Below, piece by piece: positions 8,360 through 15,619 of a stretch of 27,871 nt of DNA. A program made the translations under genes and the position numbers. The first letter of the stretch is position 1, and every line of letters starts with the position of its first letter. The notes below the pieces were generated by a model. That model searched no databases. It had not been told where the DNA came from and saw nothing but the letters and a program-made list of their open reading frames with translations. Source of the DNA: DATGZX01 sp035296965 (GTDB lineage Bacteria > Planctomycetota > Planctomycetia > Gemmatales > Gemmataceae); contig DATGZX010000278.1 in NCBI GenBank assembly GCA_035296965.1, positions 1 to 27,871 on the forward strand, given 5' to 3'.

Positions 8360-9048
8360 TCACGCCTGCCCGCGCCTGATAGCGTCCAATCGTTCCCGAG
8401 GTGTCAAGCCGCGCCACCACATTTGATACGCCCGGCTTTGGGCCGCCGACATTGCCGGGAAGCCACTGGGCGGCCGAGATGGATCAAAATTGTCATCGAG
8501 CGCCAACGCCAATTCCGTCAGTGTGCAGCTCTCGATTTTCTCGACCGTGTTGTAGCCGGTGCTGCCGTGCAGCAACCGCCTGTAGATCGTCTCCCAGTCC
8601 GGAGCCTGTGGCCGGCCGCCTAAGCGGCCGCCTCCGCGTTTGGGAGCGATCCCTGCGCTTTCTGGAGGGCCTTCTGCATCTCTTCCTGGCCGACGGCCAT
8701 CCAGACGTCGAAGGCGTCCTCGGGAGTGATGTCCGGATGGCTCTGCTGAAGCATGAGCTGCCCGAACCTGGCGACACCCTCTTCGCGCGCAAGGTATTTT
8801 TTCGCCAGAGGACAATTCAGCGAGAAGCAGGCCAAATCGTCTTTGGCCTGCTTCGCCTCTTTCAGCAGGGCAAGCTGCTCCTCTTTCGGCAACAGATCAA
8901 AGTGCTTGTCGTCGATCTGTGCATAGGGATCCCCGACCAGCTCCTCGAGGTAATGCTTGAACTCCTTGACGATGCGCAGCGTCAGCCTGCCTATCGTCCA
9001 TTTCTTCCCCAAAGCTTCAACAACAACTTCCCTTCCTAGTTCGAGCAC
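8360..9048 (-). CDS. Tail assembly chaperone GT, made by -1 frameshift
   Basis: Slipping at CCCAAAC joins 137 codons of G to 92 codons in the -1 frame, giving 229 residues. The T extension begins RGGGRLGGRPQAPDWETIYR, continues with a helical part (TLTELALALDD), a Pro-rich loop (DPSRPPSGF) and a C-terminal helix ending with ERLDAIRRG, and stops at TGA one base before the tape measure ATG. The -1 frame has no good start of its own near the overlap, and its only long upstream extension is a shadow of G, so frameshifting explains it best. In lambda-like tails G and GT are needed in a fixed ratio to assemble the tape measure; GT recruits tube subunits. Confidence 0.72.
8613..8644 (-). promoter_or_regulatory. 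Programmed -1 ribosomal frameshift signal
   Basis: In minus-strand order: the heptamer CCCAAAC (8644-8638) in the right phase, C_CCA_AAC; a 7-base spacer GCGGAGG (8637-8631); then CGGCCGC-TTAG-GCGGCCG (8630-8613), a 7-bp stem of only G-C pairs with a 4-base loop. The zero-frame TAG is in the loop. Slip motif, spacing and stem match the standard arrangement of -1 frameshift sites, and the site lies between G and T of a tail chaperone gene, where such shifts are conserved in many tailed phages. Confidence 0.75.
8620..9048 (-). CDS. Tail assembly chaperone G (zero-frame product)
   Basis: The 142-residue helical, charged product has the size and position of the G-type chaperone that binds tape measure protein during tail assembly. 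I chose the GTG at 9048, preceded by CAGGAG, because the open frame further upstream to 9120 is encoded by an intergenic repeat. The frame stops at TAG (8622-8620), inside the loop of a hairpin; seven bases before that hairpin is CCCAAAC, allowing some ribosomes to slip to the -1 frame and make the longer GT. Notable segments: KKWTIGRLTLRIVKEFKHYL near the start, and PDITPEDAFDVWMAVGQEE near residue 110. Confidence 0.75.
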   Translation of the reverse strand: MLELGREVVVEALGKKWTIGRLTLRIVKEFKHYLEELVGDPYAQIDDKHFDLLPKEEQLALLKEAKQAKDDLACFSLNCPLAKKYLAREEGVARFGQLMLQQSHPDITPEDAFDVWMAVGQEEMQKALQKAQGSLPNAEAAA

Positions 9049-9060
9049 GTGCAACTCCTG

Positions 9061-9143
9061 GGTAGTGAGTAGTGGATAGTGAGTAGTGGCGAGTAGTGAA
9101 GAGATGTATTTTCTCGCCACTCACCACTATTCACTCACCACTA
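9061..9143. repeat. Palindromic intergenic repeat, family A, copy 1
   Basis: The left half is made of AGTGAGTAGTGG-type units and the right half of their complements (CTCGCCACTCACCACTATTC), so the transcript can fold into a long hairpin. Its right end supplies the TAG stop of the tail-tube gene (9143-9141), and its left end stops just before the ribosome site of the G gene. It therefore fills the gap between the two genes. Confidence 0.8.
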
Positions 9144-9629
9144 ATTGGCCGGGTAGACGATCTGCAATGGCGGATTGCTCGTTCCGGCGAGACCGGCAAT
9201 CACGTTGAGCTTCACCTCAAACGAGAATTTGACTTGGTTGTGCACGGCAGACTCGTAGTGAACCTTTTCGATAATCACGGGCACTTGCAGAGGCTTGCCT
9301 TGCACGGGCGGCTGTTGCCCCGTTACGCCAACGGGTGCCGTGGGCGCACCGACGTAGAACAGGATCACGCCCGACACGCCGTTGCGGATGTTCGGGCTGG
9401 CGGCATAGGGCGAAAGATCCGAATCGTAATCCGCCTTCACCGTGCCGCTCGCATCCTGTTTACCGGCAATGCGGGCCACGCCAGCCCCGTTCAGGCCGGT
9501 GTGGGTGACCTCGAACAACGTCGATGTGAAATCAACGTTGTGCGACGTGATATTGAGAGTTACCGGCGACCCGCCTATAGGCTGGAAGACTACCGGGCAC
9601 AGATCGCCACGCTGGAAATTATTAGCCAT
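9141..9629 (-). CDS. Putative major tail tube protein
   Basis: This 162-residue protein is rich in beta-forming residues, Thr, Val, Asn and Gly, with no signal peptide. The size, the beta character and the position directly before the G/GT chaperone genes are those of a tail tube subunit. No family motif is decisive. The start ATG has CGGAGG six bases upstream. The stop TAG is the first three bases of a palindromic repeat, and another copy of that repeat lies directly upstream of the ribosome site, so the gene is bracketed by copies. A tail completion protein is the alternative. Confidence 0.6.
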   Translation of the reverse strand: MANNFQRGDLCPVVFQPIGGSPVTLNITSHNVDFTSTLFEVTHTGLNGAGVARIAGKQDASGTVKADYDSDLSPYAASPNIRNGVSGVILFYVGAPTAPVGVTGQQPPVQGKPLQVPVIIEKVHYESAVHNQVKFSFEVKLNVIAGLAGTSNPPLQIVYPAN

Positions 9630-9648
9630 GAAAACCTCCGTGCTTCAA

Positions 9649-9721
9649 TGAGTGGCCAGTGAGTAGTGGCGAGTGGCGAGAAAATGCCCTCTCGCCACTA
9701 CTCACTATTCACTCGCCACTA
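9649..9721. repeat. Palindromic intergenic repeat, family A, copy 2
   Basis: Two halves of opposite sense (GTGAGTAGTGGCGAGTGGCGAG and its near complement CTCGCCACTACTCACTATTC) can pair across a short centre. The element reaches from the last codons of the zinc-ribbon gene, for which it supplies the stop TGA, to just before the ribosome site of the tail-tube gene. Confidence 0.8.
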
Positions 9722-9927
9722 AGATTCAGCCAGGCCCCGCAGGTGCACAGGTGCCTGCCCCAGTCGTTGAGGGCGAACGTCACGCCGCAGCGCGGGCAGT
9801 GGCCGCAGTGGATGTCGAAACTCATCTGCTTGCGGATGACACCCTTCACGGGGATGCCGTCTTGCGCTTTCTCTTGCAGTTTGGCCTGAGCTTGCTCAAG
9901 ACTCGCTACGGTCTCTTCAGGACTCAT
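9709..9927 (-). CDS. Small zinc-ribbon protein
   Basis: This 72-residue product starts with a helix (SPEETVASLEQAQAKLQEK) and carries HCGHCPRCGVTF and, after a short loop, HLCTCGAW, a four-cysteine zinc ribbon with extra Cys and His. The ATG at 9927 has AAGGAG upstream that overlaps the TAA of the preceding gene, so the two are tightly coupled. Its last codons (SGE and the stop) lie inside a family A repeat, which has probably replaced or trimmed its original C-terminus. It is one of several zinc-ribbon proteins in this virion operon; role unknown. Confidence 0.7.
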   Translation of the reverse strand: MSPEETVASLEQAQAKLQEKAQDGIPVKGVIRKQMSFDIHCGHCPRCGVTFALNDWGRHLCTCGAWLNLSGE

Positions 9928-9937
9928 CGCTCGCTCC

Positions 9938-10459
9938 TTAATCCATTCGCACCGACCACACTTGCCCCTTGAGGTTGGCAACCCAGATGTCTTGACCGGC
10001 CTTGGCTGTTGGGTCTTTGGCGATTTCACCGTCATTCTGCGGCCACCAGCGGACGAAGCGGGCGCCGGAGGGAAAGGTCAGTGTCGCGTTGTTGGGCGTG
10101 CCGAGTTTCAGGTTGAACACCGACAGCACCAGGATCTTTGCCGCATTGATCACGCTCACTGGGCCTGCCGGCAACACTGCCGGCAGCTGCGCCTGGACGC
10201 TCGCGCCCAACGCTGCCATCGGCCCGGCAATCTTGATCGTCACGTCTCGGTAATCGTGGTAGACGCCTCCGGTCAGGCGCTTATTTTCAGCGCCCTTCTT
10301 CACCTCGATGGTCGCGTAAGGCATGGCCACGGCATTCTTGGAATCGCTCTTGCGCACGCTGTCCCACGTCGGCGGCACTTGAAAGAGCACCGACAGTGCT
10401 TTGGTCTGCCTCCAGAGGCTGATCACGGCATCAGCCGTGTCGCGATCCGCGTCGGTCAT
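9938..10459 (-). CDS. Putative tail terminator / head-tail completion protein
   Basis: The product has 173 residues. It begins with a helix (DADRDTADAVISLWRQTKAL) followed by beta-rich segments such as PYATIEVKKGAEN and DYRDVTIKIAG. A short N-terminal helix and an alpha/beta core of this size, encoded just before the tail-tube gene, is the usual profile of tail terminator and tail completion proteins. That is a positional and size argument; no signature residue is visible. The start ATG has AGGCAAAG upstream. Confidence 0.5.
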   Translation of the reverse strand: MTDADRDTADAVISLWRQTKALSVLFQVPPTWDSVRKSDSKNAVAMPYATIEVKKGAENKRLTGGVYHDYRDVTIKIAGPMAALGASVQAQLPAVLPAGPVSVINAAKILVLSVFNLKLGTPNNATLTFPSGARFVRWWPQNDGEIAKDPTAKAGQDIWVANLKGQVWSVRMD

Positions 10460-10494
10460 GCTTTGCCTGTTTCTCGAGCCACCGTTTGGGAATA

Positions 10495-10586
10495 TCGTTT
10501 AACCGCGAGCCAGCGGCGAGCGCGTGAACAGAAGGAAAGAGCGTCCAGTCTGTTGGCGCGCTCGCCGCTGGCTCGCGGTTAAACGA
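10495..10586. repeat. Long perfect palindrome, family E
   Basis: Arms of 30 bases (10495-10524 and 10557-10586) are perfect inverted copies, starting TCGTTTAACCGCGAGCCAGC, around a 32-base centre. This is the size and form of a MITE or REP-like element. It forms the C-terminal part of a small gene on the minus strand and supplies its TAA stop. I recall similar elements with GAGCCAGCGGCGAGCG in planctomycete genomes. Confidence 0.85.
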
Positions 10587-10714
10587 GAGGGCGGTTTGGG
10601 CACCTCGTTTGACTGCGGTCCAACGAGGAACGCGACTTCCACAAGGTTCTGGTAGCCGGTCTCGAAGACTGACTCCAGCACGTCGTCATCCCATTTCATC
10701 TCGCCGTGCATCAT
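10499..10714 (-). CDS. Small virion-operon protein with repeat-derived C-terminus
   Basis: The reading frame is 71 codons. Its ATG overlaps the TGA of the upstream gene (ATGATG at 10714), which supports a real start. The first 42 residues (HGEMKWDDDVLESVFETGYQ, then NLVEVAFLVGPQSNEVPKPP) look like a normal small protein. From about residue 43 the sequence is translated from the family E palindrome (LTASQRRARQQTG, ending SPLARG) and is basic, unlike the start. The element probably inserted into the gene and replaced its end. If the original was longer, this is a truncated gene. Confidence 0.55.
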   Translation of the reverse strand: MMHGEMKWDDDVLESVFETGYQNLVEVAFLVGPQSNEVPKPPSRLTASQRRARQQTGRSFLLFTRSPLARG

Positions 10715-11400
10715 GGGCGGAGCCTCGCTTCCAGGATCGGCAATTGGTCGATCATCTGGGCATCGTGATAGGCGATCAGATCCAGGTAGTAGGTCACCGG
10801 CCCGCCCTGTGGCGCCCATTTGATCCGATCCTCGGCGACATTCACGCTGAGCTGTTTCGAGACATGGACCGCATACGAACCTTCGACCGCGTGGATGAGG
10901 CGCTGATCGCCCACGCTCTCGTTGACTACCTGGACACGGCAGGCAAGATTCTGATAGAGCGTTTGTCCGCCGGCCGGTGGAAAAGTCTTGACGACAGCGC
11001 CGGTGTCATCGGCGGAAAGCGCGGCCCGTTCGATGTTGATCAGGTCTTGCAGATCGTAGGCAATAATCGGGTCGCGGCAAATCAACTTCCAGGTCTGGAA
11101 TGCAGTTCCGTCGCGTACCTGGCCGTCTGCTTCCAAAACCGTGAAGGCTGTGTTCAATGAGTCCGTGATGACATCCGCCGGCTTGGGCAACCAACCAGCC
11201 GGCAGACTGACGGCCGGAATCAGAAAAACCAGATCCAGTGCGGAATACACGCCTCCGGAGGCAGCCAGTTCTTTCTTGCTGAGGGTGGTGCGCTGCACGC
11301 CGTTGAGTGTGGTCGTGCGGTTGCCTTTGCGCGTGGACTGAAACGTCACGCTTTCGACATTGTCCCAGACGCTCGGGTCGGCACTCAGATTCAGTTGCAT
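10711..11400 (-). CDS. Hypothetical virion-operon protein, possible connector
   Basis: This is a 229-residue protein with mixed alpha/beta composition, no signal peptide and no metal motif. The open frame extends upstream through a family A repeat to 11466, but the first ATG after the repeat (11400) is chosen, as repeat-derived N-termini are unlikely. No good ribosome site remains before this ATG; the repeat abuts it within a few bases. It overlaps the next small gene by 4 bases. Position between the large 877-residue protein and the tail terminator-like gene suggests a connector or minor tail protein. Confidence 0.6.
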   Translation of the reverse strand: MQLNLSADPSVWDNVESVTFQSTRKGNRTTTLNGVQRTTLSKKELAASGGVYSALDLVFLIPAVSLPAGWLPKPADVITDSLNTAFTVLEADGQVRDGTAFQTWKLICRDPIIAYDLQDLINIERAALSADDTGAVVKTFPPAGGQTLYQNLACRVQVVNESVGDQRLIHAVEGSYAVHVSKQLSVNVAEDRIKWAPQGGPVTYYLDLIAYHDAQMIDQLPILEARLRP

Positions 11401-11404
11401 GGCA

Positions 11405-11482
11405 CGTGGGTAGTGGTGAGTGAGTAGTGGTGAGTGGCGAGAGCATACTTTCTCGCCACTCACCACTATCCACTCGCCACTA
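11405..11482. repeat. Palindromic intergenic repeat, family A, copy 3
   Basis: GTAGTGGTGAGTGAGTAGTGG on the left pairs with the complementary CTCGCCACTCACCACTATCC on the right. Its right end supplies the TAG stop of the 141-residue gene (11482-11480); its left end is within a few bases of the ATG of the next gene, which may have lost its ribosome site as a result. Confidence 0.8.
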
Positions 11483-11905
11483 GATAAAGGTTTTTACCGT
11501 TGGCACAAGGAACGAAACCTCAAACTGTTCGCCCGCCGCCGGCACAAAGGCGACATCAATTTGGAAGGTATCTCCGCTGTTCTCGAAATTCACCGCCGGT
11601 ACGACGTACAAGAAGTTGTAGCCCCACAGGCCGTCAGTTCCGGGCTGATACTGGTTGTCCTGGCTCCAGGGCGGTGTTTGCTGGAGTGCGTTGAAGATTA
11701 CGCTGGCAACCGCGGGCGTATACGTATTCACGCTGCCCGCCTGGCCGTTTTGAACCAAGGTCAAATCCGTTACCTGGACTTCCACGGAGTTAATCGTCGC
11801 CTGAGTCACGGGCAAACCGCCCTGGCCGACCAGTCGCGCCATGAGCACGATCCCGGAATGACCGGCAACCGCTTGCGTCGTAACCTGGCCAATGGCACTG
11901 CTCAT
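11480..11905 (-). CDS. Beta-rich virion-operon protein
   Basis: The 141-residue product is rich in Val, Thr, Gln, Gly and aromatic residues, with strand-like stretches (TINSVEVQVTDLTLVQNG; DTFQIDVAFVPAAGEQFEVS), consistent with an immunoglobulin-like sandwich. There is no signal peptide. The ATG at 11905 overlaps the stop of the 877-residue gene as ATGA, so the longer frame to 12094 is rejected. Its TAG stop is the first triplet of a family A repeat. I cannot name the family; a tail or head accessory protein is likely from context. Confidence 0.65.
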   Translation of the reverse strand: MSSAIGQVTTQAVAGHSGIVLMARLVGQGGLPVTQATINSVEVQVTDLTLVQNGQAGSVNTYTPAVASVIFNALQQTPPWSQDNQYQPGTDGLWGYNFLYVVPAVNFENSGDTFQIDVAFVPAAGEQFEVSFLVPTVKTFI

Positions 11906-14535
11906 AATGGTTCGATCTCCGCTTGTACCGCTCCAGCCACAAAGATCTGTGCCGCGACGGCCCAATAGGGTCCGGACACGATCACCACATTGGCCGCGTG
12001 CCAGGACGGCGCGCTCTGTCCTTCCGCAGAAAGCGCCGGTCGCATCGAGACCGGCACCCAAAGGCCGGCCGGCACCTGCTGCTGCCCCTGCCACGCCTCG
12101 AAGCTGGCGGCATCCGTCTCCTGAATGGGGCTGCGCGATTCAGGGAAGTCCAGTCGCCTGCCCTGACGAAGCGGCAGTGATTGCTGCTGAGTATGCCAGG
12201 CTTGCAATTGATCGACGGTGAGCTGCGTCCACGCCCAGAGGGCCGGCGACTCGTAGACAGCTGGACGGGCACTGGCAGCCTGCCTTACGGGAAGCTGCGG
12301 CGCGACATCCCACGATCTTAGAGAAGGAACATTGTCGGGAGCGATGATCGGGTATACGTTCTGGCCCTCGCGGCGCGCGGGCATGCTCCGAGGAAGACCC
12401 TGCGGCACATCCCAGCCTCGCGACAACGCAGGGTCTAGCTGGAACGTGGACACAAAGGCGCTTTCGCCTTGCGGCTGGCGAACCGCCGGCCGGATCGGCA
12501 ACGGGGTAGTCGTCGTGCCGACAATTTCCAGTACAGCCGGGTCCTCGAGGAACGGCGTTACCTTGGTTGCCGAATCCGCATAGAGCCGGAGTGGTGCTTG
12601 TCGCGGGCTTACCGCCGGGCTCACGAAGTAGGGAATCATGGGCGGTATCTGCGCAGGCGCCGTGACTGAAAGCTCGGCAGGCGCGGGCGGCTGCATCGGG
12701 CCGCGCCGCGAAACGGGCACCTGCGTTTGTCCTTGCCAGACCTCAAAGAGCGCCTGGTCGAGATCGGTGGGATTCAGCATGGGCCCTGCCTGCATGAATC
12801 CAGGGAGACTCGGCGTGCGTCGCGGCGGTACAGCCGAGGGACTGTCCCACCGGAATGGTGCAAGATCGACGGCAAAATCCAGGGTAGGTGTCGTGTCCTG
12901 CTGCATGAACGGCCTGTGCGCCTGTCGCGGCAATGGACTTGCAGCGGGCACATGCCAGCCTTGAACAGTACTGACTGTTTCCTCATAGGGAACCAGGCGC
13001 GTCACCGTCTCGCCTATGTTGTCCGGCCGGGCCGGGCGCGTCGGCACTTGCGGCACGACGAAGTAAGGAATCATGGGGGGAACCTGAGCCGGCGCCGTAA
13101 CGCTCAATTCGTGTTGATAGGCGGGTTGCGGTTGCAGCCTTGACGGCCTGGTTGGTTGCGTCTGCTGGAGATTCCAGACTTGCAGCACATCTTCCAGAAC
13201 CTCGACCAGCACGGTCGCCGTGCGCTCCATCCCACCGGCAATGACCGGCCTGAACCATGCACCTCGGCTTGGCGGCATTGGTTGCACGTCGTAAGCGTGG
13301 TTGATCTCCAGGACCACCGGCTGGATATTGGGGATCAGCACCATGTCGGAGTAAAGCACGGGGCGCTGTTGCCGTGTGCGAACGGCCTGATCGTACTTCG
13401 GCGGAAGATTCTGCACTGCGTCGTTGGGATACGGCAGCGTCACATGAATTTCCGGCCCGCTACGGACGTTGGACTGTCGAGGCGCACGCTCATAGTTGCC
13501 GTGCCAAAAAGATTCGGCCTGCACTGGAGAAGACCAATCCGGGTAGATCGGCCAGACAGTAGTGGCGTCGGGTCGAGCTGGGGCAAAGGCCCGGCTGATC
13601 GGCTTCTCCGGCGGAAGTTGCGTCCACCCTGGGGTAAGGGGGAGTGCCGGCAAGATCGCTTGAGGCGTCGGATCGGCATAAAACGGGTCTGGGTGAGTCG
13701 GCCTGGCCATCATGTGGAAGGACGCATACGGGTATTCGATGGGCTGGTGGTCCCATTCGACAGGATTGGCCAGCGCCTTGAAGGGATCGCTCAGAAACCA
13801 TGCCTGTGTTGGATCGAAATACGTCTGCGCTCGTGCATTGACGGACGCATCGCGCATTTGCCGCCAACTGTTCGCCGGCACTTCTGGTTGCGGCAAGAAC
13901 ATTGTCGTCAAGTTGACGACGGCGACCTGGTAGAAATTGGATATCGAGCCGCCATAATTGTTGGGGCCATTCACCAAAGTGAGAGAAGTCGAAGTTCCAG
14001 AGCCGCTTGAGGTGAGAACGAGATAAGCTGTGTCGATTGCGCAACTGGTTGAATTGTTGACCTTGCTCTGCAAAAGCGTGTAACTATTTGTGGGAGTATT
14101 CCCACCATCGCCATTATTTGAGAACGCCGCCATCGCAATCGACGGAGCCTGCGTTGGCACGATGGTGGCAGAGATTTCCGAGTTGGACACGGTGCCAGCG
14201 GACGTGTTGCTCTGATCAACCGCGTTCGCGTTGGAGATTTCCGCAAAGACCCCCTCTACCTGTACCGATGAAGAGAAACTGAAGAGCGCGCTGGTTATGC
14301 TCGAAGCGTTGGCGATGTAATAGACCGATATGCCGTAACCGTTGGCGCCCGACGAATTAGAATTGAGCAACGACCAGCCACTGGGGGGCGTAATCGTAGG
14401 CGGATTGCCCGTGAAAGAGAGTGCTACGTAAAGGAGATTGCCCGCGCTTGTGGCACTGACGTTGAACGTCAGGCTACTGACGGCGGAGATCGTCGTGCCG
14501 GCTTTCACAGATTGTACAATAGCTGGATTCGGCAC
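11902..14535 (-). CDS. Large repetitive protein: beta domain plus Pro/Trp-rich repeats
   Basis: The largest gene here encodes 877 residues. Residues 1-210 form a Ser/Thr/Asn/Gly-rich beta domain, with the stretch AGNLLYVALSFTGNPPTITP followed by PSGW, a pattern common in secreted and tail proteins. From about 215 to the end the protein is rich in Pro, Gln, Arg and Trp. It is built of loose repeats with a W-x(2-4)-Q-x-P-x-R core (WNLQQTQPTRPSR, WQGQTQVPVSRR, WDVAPQLPVRQ, WHTQQQSLPLRQGRR). The stretch ELSVTAPAQ(V/I)PPMIPYFV occurs twice. The GTG start at 14535 follows GGGGTGA and lies three bases after the upstream stop. A fibre, spacer or capsid surface protein is possible; no family recognised. 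Confidence 0.7.
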   Translation of the reverse strand: MPNPAIVQSVKAGTTISAVSSLTFNVSATSAGNLLYVALSFTGNPPTITPPSGWSLLNSNSSGANGYGISVYYIANASSITSALFSFSSSVQVEGVFAEISNANAVDQSNTSAGTVSNSEISATIVPTQAPSIAMAAFSNNGDGGNTPTNSYTLLQSKVNNSTSCAIDTAYLVLTSSGSGTSTSLTLVNGPNNYGGSISNFYQVAVVNLTTMFLPQPEVPANSWRQMRDASVNARAQTYFDPTQAWFLSDPFKALANPVEWDHQPIEYPYASFHMMARPTHPDPFYADPTPQAILPALPLTPGWTQLPPEKPISRAFAPARPDATTVWPIYPDWSSPVQAESFWHGNYERAPRQSNVRSGPEIHVTLPYPNDAVQNLPPKYDQAVRTRQQRPVLYSDMVLIPNIQPVVLEINHAYDVQPMPPSRGAWFRPVIAGGMERTATVLVEVLEDVLQVWNLQQTQPTRPSRLQPQPAYQHELSVTAPAQVPPMIPYFVVPQVPTRPARPDNIGETVTRLVPYEETVSTVQGWHVPAASPLPRQAHRPFMQQDTTPTLDFAVDLAPFRWDSPSAVPPRRTPSLPGFMQAGPMLNPTDLDQALFEVWQGQTQVPVSRRGPMQPPAPAELSVTAPAQIPPMIPYFVSPAVSPRQAPLRLYADSATKVTPFLEDPAVLEIVGTTTTPLPIRPAVRQPQGESAFVSTFQLDPALSRGWDVPQGLPRSMPARREGQNVYPIIAPDNVPSLRSWDVAPQLPVRQAASARPAVYESPALWAWTQLTVDQLQAWHTQQQSLPLRQGRRLDFPESRSPIQETDAASFEAWQGQQQVPAGLWVPVSMRPALSAEGQSAPSWHAANVVIVSGPYWAVAAQIFVAGAVQAEIEPL

Positions 14536-14538
14536 GAA

Positions 14539-14898
14539 TCACCCCAACAGAATTCCGCCCGCGCTGACTTCCTTGGGCATCGCCGCCCAGATCGGCATCG
14601 AAAGCCTATCGCGGCCCGCTTCCATGTTTTCGATCTGACGTTCCATCGGCACGCACGCATCGCATGCGCGCTGTCCACAAGTGAACCCGCTGCAACGCAT
14701 GCACCAGCCACGCCGCCGGCCGCTCCCCTTGACCCATAGCCAGTGCCCGCCGCAGTGGCAGCACATGACCATTTCGCGTTCGACAACCCGGTCGCTGTCA
14801 AAGGGCGTGGAGATCAGGACGGAGCCCGTCGCTCCACGCGGCTTGCACATGGGTACGCCAATCAGGCTGTCTCGGTAGTCTTGGATGGTGCCGATCAT
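14539..14898 (-). CDS. Cys-rich zinc-binding protein
   Basis: The product has 119 residues, with CCHCGGHW and then CMRCSGFTCGQRACDACVP, nine cysteines in about 40 residues, enough for two zinc sites. The C-terminus is a helix (MERQIENMEAGRDRL). The ATG overlaps the stop of the upstream zinc-finger gene as ATGA. Small zinc proteins of this kind, encoded among planctomycete phage-like structural genes, have no assigned role; they could be particle components or assembly factors. Confidence 0.7.
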   Translation of the reverse strand: MIGTIQDYRDSLIGVPMCKPRGATGSVLISTPFDSDRVVEREMVMCCHCGGHWLWVKGSGRRRGWCMRCSGFTCGQRACDACVPMERQIENMEAGRDRLSMPIWAAMPKEVSAGGILLG

Positions 14899-15485
14899 AC
14901 GAGGTTGTATTCACCAAGGGTTTCTTCCGCGGGCCAAGCCATGATCCCGCCCAGGCCAACAAAATCGTCCACGGCTGCCCGCTTGTTTTTGCCTTGACCG
15001 TGAATGCCGCCATGCACCAGGTGCCAGATGCCCGTTTGCTTATCCTCTAACAGCCCGACCGGGTTCACGATCAACTCGCGCTGCCAGCGCTCGAAGACAA
15101 CTGGTCGCCACTTCAGCAAGCAATCGTGGCAGCACAGGCGCACGCCCGGCTTCTCTCCCGTGCCAGCCACGTCCTCTTCGGTGAGACGGATCGCGTGCAG
15201 CACGCCGTTTTCGCCAGGGTCTTGATCCTCGCGGGCGTAGTTATTGCAGAGAGCGCAGTACATGCGACTGAGCGCGGTGTGGATGGACCGCTCGGGCATG
15301 CGCAGCGGCTGCCAGCGCTCCGGCGCGATGATCTTCAGGCAGTCATTGCAGACTTGATACCCGCCTGCCGGCGGAGAAATGAATCCCACCCACTGGACGT
15401 TCTCCTGACCTTGCGGGATTTGCACGTCCACGCCGGGATCGTGCGCCCGAAACGCAAGTTTGCAAGATGGACAAATACGCGCCAT
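14895..15485 (-). CDS. Multi-CxxC zinc-binding protein
   Basis: The product has 196 residues. Four CxxC pairs are spread over it: CPSC near residue 5, CNDC near 46, CALC near 76 and CCHDC near 118. They could form two zinc knuckle pairs. The part after residue 125 (ERWQRELIVNPVGLLEDKQT) looks folded and lacks cysteines. GAGGAACC lies just before the ATG. A palindromic repeat lies upstream, and the stop overlaps the next gene as ATGA. Function unknown; HNH endonucleases also carry CxxC pairs, but the HNH residues are not evident. Confidence 0.65.
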   Translation of the reverse strand: MARICPSCKLAFRAHDPGVDVQIPQGQENVQWVGFISPPAGGYQVCNDCLKIIAPERWQPLRMPERSIHTALSRMYCALCNNYAREDQDPGENGVLHAIRLTEEDVAGTGEKPGVRLCCHDCLLKWRPVVFERWQRELIVNPVGLLEDKQTGIWHLVHGGIHGQGKNKRAAVDDFVGLGGIMAWPAEETLGEYNLV

Positions 15486-15496
15486 GGTTCCTCAAG

Positions 15497-15619
15497 TGGG
15501 GCTAGGGGCTGGGGACTCGGGGCGAGGGACACGAGGGCGGCTCTGCCGCCTGTTATCGCGGCATTGACGGGCGAAGCCCTTCATTTCTCTCGCCCCTCGC
15601 CCCTATTCCCTTTTCCCTA
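15497..15619. repeat. Palindromic intergenic repeat, family B
   Basis: The left part (GGGGCTAGGGGCTGGGGACTC, GGGGCGAGGG) and the right part (CTCGCCCCTCGCCCCTATTCCC) are opposite in sense and can pair; the centre holds small hairpins (GGCGGCTCTGCCGCC; GGGCGAAGCCC). On the minus strand the element opens with TAGGGAAAAGGG, whose TAG is the stop of the upstream 154-residue gene. It fills the gap up to the next ribosome site. Confidence 0.75.

Noticed and set aside
8363..8815. Separate gene for the T frame, starting within G
   Set aside because: The part of this frame upstream of 8638 is a low-complexity Arg/Gly-rich shadow of G; the frameshift site explains the real part better.
13156..14010. 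Plus-strand frame of 284 codons
   Set aside because: Antisense to the 877-residue gene; no start context and odd composition.
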